A stretch of 64,000 bases of DNA from Streptomyces sp. TG1A-60 (GTDB lineage Bacteria; Actinomycetota; Actinomycetes; Streptomycetales; Streptomycetaceae). Shown one piece after another: positions 62,224 through 64,000 of the stretch; within the stretch, counting starts at the first letter, position 1; the number at the start of each line of letters is the position of its first letter. The stretch spans positions 7,502,001 through 7,566,000 of the forward strand of contig NZ_CP147520.1 in NCBI RefSeq assembly GCF_037201975.1, given 5' to 3'. The notes beneath the pieces are model-generated. The model was not told the DNA's origin, did no database searches, and saw only the letters and a program-made list of their open reading frames with translations. Position numbers and translations under genes: made by a program.

Positions 62224-63269
62224 CACTGACGTACAAGGCGGTCCCGCGACGGGACACGCGCCGCACGCCCGGCCGTGGCAGGCTTCTCACCTACGGCACG
62301 ACCGGCCTCCTCACTCTGACCGTCCTGCTCACGGTATCCGTCTCCACGGGGGAGATGGACCTGCCCGCGTCCGTCGCGCTCCGCGCGCTGGCCGGACTCG
62401 GCGACCCGGGCGACGTGCTGGTGGTACGGGAGTTCCGCGCTCCGCGCGCCGTCGCCGCCATCGTGGCCGGTGCCGGCCTGGGCGCGGCAGGCTGCGTCCT
62501 GCAACGGCTCTTCCGTAACCCCCTCGCCTCCCCGGACGTGATGGGTGTGACCGGCGGAGCCTCGCTCGGCGCGGTCGCGCTGCTGGCCGCCGGGGCCTCC
62601 CAACTGCTCATCCCGCTCGGCGCGCTGGCCGGCGGCATGCTGGCCGCCCTGCTGCTCGGTGTGTTCGCCTGGCGGTCCGGGCTCGCCGTCACCCGGCTCG
62701 TCCTCACCGGTCTCGCCGTCCAGGCGGGCCTCGCCGCCGCCGTCAACCTGATGATCGTGCGCTTCCCGGCCGAACTCGCCGGCTCGGCACTCCAGTGGAC
62801 GACCGGATCAGTGTACGGCCGCACCTGGACGGAGGTCTGGGGCGCGGGCGCGGCCGTGGTGCTCGCCCTGGCCGCCGCGCTGGTCACCAACCGCCGACTG
62901 GCGCTGCTCGACCTGGGCGACGACTCGGCGGGCGCCCTCGGCCTCAACACCTCCGCCGCCCGCCTCCAACTCCTCCTCGTCGCCGTCACGCTGGCCTCGC
63001 TGGCGGCGGCCCTCGCCGGCCCGGTCACCTTCGTCGCCCTCGCCGTACCGCACGTCGTCCGCTTCCTCACCGGCCCGCCCACCGCCGCGACCCTCGCCCT
63101 GGCCGCCCTCACCGGAGCCGTCCTCCTCCTCGCCGCCGACCTGGTCGTCCAGCACCTCCTCCCGATCGAGGGTCTCCCGGTCGGCGCCGCCACCGCCACT
63201 CTCGGCGCCCCCTGGCTGCTGGTGCTGATGTTCCGGCAGAGCAAGCCGGTGCGGGGGAGCGGCACATGA
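62220..63269 (+). CDS. FecCD-family iron-siderophore ABC transporter permease 2
   Basis: A 349-aa permease. FRAPRAVAAIVAGAGLGAAG, CVLQRLFRNPLASPDVMGVT and VTFVALAVPHVVRFLTGPPT are the FecCD hallmarks. The two permeases form the heterodimeric channel for a ferric siderophore. The substrate is unknown because no binding-protein gene is in the window. Its stop overlaps the following small ORF by ATGA. Confidence 0.91.
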   Translation: MTLTYKAVPRRDTRRTPGRGRLLTYGTTGLLTLTVLLTVSVSTGEMDLPASVALRALAGLGDPGDVLVVREFRAPRAVAAIVAGAGLGAAGCVLQRLFRNPLASPDVMGVTGGASLGAVALLAAGASQLLIPLGALAGGMLAALLLGVFAWRSGLAVTRLVLTGLAVQAGLAAAVNLMIVRFPAELAGSALQWTTGSVYGRTWTEVWGAGAAVVLALAAALVTNRRLALLDLGDDSAGALGLNTSAARLQLLLVAVTLASLAAALAGPVTFVALAVPHVVRFLTGPPTAATLALAALTGAVLLLAADLVVQHLLPIEGLPVGAATATLGAPWLLVLMFRQSKPVRGSGT

Positions 63270-63538
63270 ACGGACGGGAGAGCGCCGGCGCGCACGGTGG
63301 ACAGGGCGGGGACCTGGCCGCCCGTGACGCCCAGGCACACGAGCCCACCGAGAACACGTCCGCGCCCCGTGGTGAGGGGCGCGCCGCTCCGACGCCGAGT
63401 CCCCGCACCCGGTCGGCGCCGGGCAGCCGTGCGCGGCCGTCGCCGCCGGCCCGCTCCCACCGGGCCCCGACGACAACCCGTTGCCAACCTGCCGCCTCGT
63501 ACCGCCGCCCCACGCTCGCCCCCAGGAGCTTCGCATGA
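63266..63538 (+). CDS. 90-aa ORF coupled on both sides in the siderophore operon
   Basis: The ORF overlaps permease 2 at its start and the ATPase at its end, each by ATGA. It has no hydrophobic segment and is rich in Ala, Pro, Ser, Arg (opening MNGRESAGAHGGQGGDLAAR). I do not recognise it. The double coupling supports translation, but the composition is also what chance ORFs look like at this GC content, and the ATPase has its own CCCAGGAG ribosome binding site. Confidence 0.35.
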   Translation: MNGRESAGAHGGQGGDLAARDAQAHEPTENTSAPRGEGRAAPTPSPRTRSAPGSRARPSPPARSHRAPTTTRCQPAASYRRPTLAPRSFA

Positions 63539-64000
63539 CCACCACCAACCAGCTCTCCACGCAGGGCCTGGACCTGCGCTACGGCGACCGGCTCGTGGTC
63601 GGCGGGCTCGACCTGACGCTGCCCGGCGGCGCCGTCACCGCGATCGTCGGCCCCAACGCCTGCGGCAAGTCGACCCTGTTGAGAGGGCTGAGCCGGCTGC
63701 TCGCACCCACCGCGGGCACGGTCACCCTGGACGGAGCCGACATCCACCGCGTGTCCGCACGCGCGCTGGCCCTGCGGATGGGGCTGCTGCCGCAGCAGCC
63801 GGTCACCCCGGAGGCGATCACCGTCGAGGCCCTCGTACGGCTCGGGCGGTACCCGCACCAGCGGCTGCTGAGCCCCTGGTCGGCCGCCGACCAGCAGGCC
63901 GTGGACGAGGCGCTGGAGCGCACCGGCACGGCGGAGCTGCGGGACCACCCGGTCGACCGGCTCTCCGGCGGACAGCGCCAACGCGCCTGGATCGCCCTGG
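63535..64000 (+). CDS. iron-siderophore ABC transporter ATPase (runs off right edge)
   Basis: The first 155 codons of a FepC/FecE-type ATPase. Walker A is AIVGPNACGKSTLLRGLSRL near residue 38, the Q-loop LRMGLLPQQPVTPEAITVEA, and the signature RLSGGQRQRAWIAL at the window edge. Walker B and the H-loop lie outside. The ATG follows AGGAG with good spacing. It powers the two FecCD permeases upstream. Confidence 0.92.
   Translation, partial: MTTTNQLSTQGLDLRYGDRLVVGGLDLTLPGGAVTAIVGPNACGKSTLLRGLSRLLAPTAGTVTLDGADIHRVSARALALRMGLLPQQPVTPEAITVEALVRLGRYPHQRLLSPWSAADQQAVDEALERTGTAELRDHPVDRLSGGQRQRAWIAL

Overview
The window is chromosomal DNA from a high-GC actinomycete, almost certainly a Streptomyces. 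The evidence is the very high GC content, GTG/TTG starts, ATGA-coupled operons, actinobacterial gene families, and iron boxes of the DmdR/IdeR type. No tRNA, rRNA or CRISPR was seen.

Layout. 1-21.8 kb is ordinary accessory chromosome: a D-Ala-D-Ala carboxypeptidase fragment, a deacetylase-type esterase, an SSS symporter with its DUF485 partner, a molybdopterin oxidoreductase with a ferredoxin-NADP reductase-like partner, a HemK-like methyltransferase, a 2,4-dienoyl-CoA reductase with PadR, a GH75 chitosanase, the dihydroxyacetone kinase operon dhaKLM, DoxX, and an odd in-frame fusion of a DUF1023 hydrolase to an alpha-galactosidase. Two genes here are decayed: a serine hydrolase and a fibronectin type III protein. 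22.1-54.1 kb is an amino-acid catabolism and uptake locus: a D-amino-acid dehydrogenase-like FAD enzyme, an ornithine cyclodeaminase-family enzyme, GntR, an NSS symporter with its 43-aa MetS-type subunit, a polar amino acid ABC transporter, and an enolase-superfamily enzyme. One operator family (core GGTATTACACC) recurs at three promoters of this locus. The gene set resembles proline/hydroxyproline catabolism; this is inference.

The ABC half of that locus has been wrecked by mobile DNA. The ATPase gene carries a 1.5-kb non-autonomous element (26-bp imperfect inverted repeats, ACATC target duplication) whose only intact gene is a lipase. The ATPase has also lost its Walker B segment. The first permease gene is split by 21.8 kb of nested elements. 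A 15.55-kb Tn3-family transposon has 46-bp inverted repeats. A tyrosine-recombinase trio element lies inside its left target duplication. An IS1380-family element lies at the left end of the trio element. The flanking bases allow the order of the three insertions to be reconstructed, and removing them restores a 214-aa permease. Permease 2 and the binding protein are merged by a deletion, and the enolase-family gene is broken.

Inside the Tn3 transposon are a resolvase with a res-like site, relics of a second serine recombinase at cargo boundaries, genes of unknown function (HTH and zinc-motif proteins, small membrane proteins, an HNH endonuclease), and a Tn402/Tn5053-like TniA-TniB module with TGTCGTCAAAC end repeats and a resolvase-like protein lacking the catalytic serine. 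A GNAT gene and an ArsR-type regulator with an MFS exporter follow. The Tn3 transposase is frameshifted by a 16-bp tandem duplication.

54.1-64 kb is ordinary again: a cobalt ECF transporter (cbiMNQO) behind a cobalamin riboswitch with an unusually long palindromic arm, a YcnI-like protein, an ArsR/MFS divergent pair with a clear operator, and an iron-regulated FhuF-like/FecCD siderophore uptake operon that runs off the right edge.
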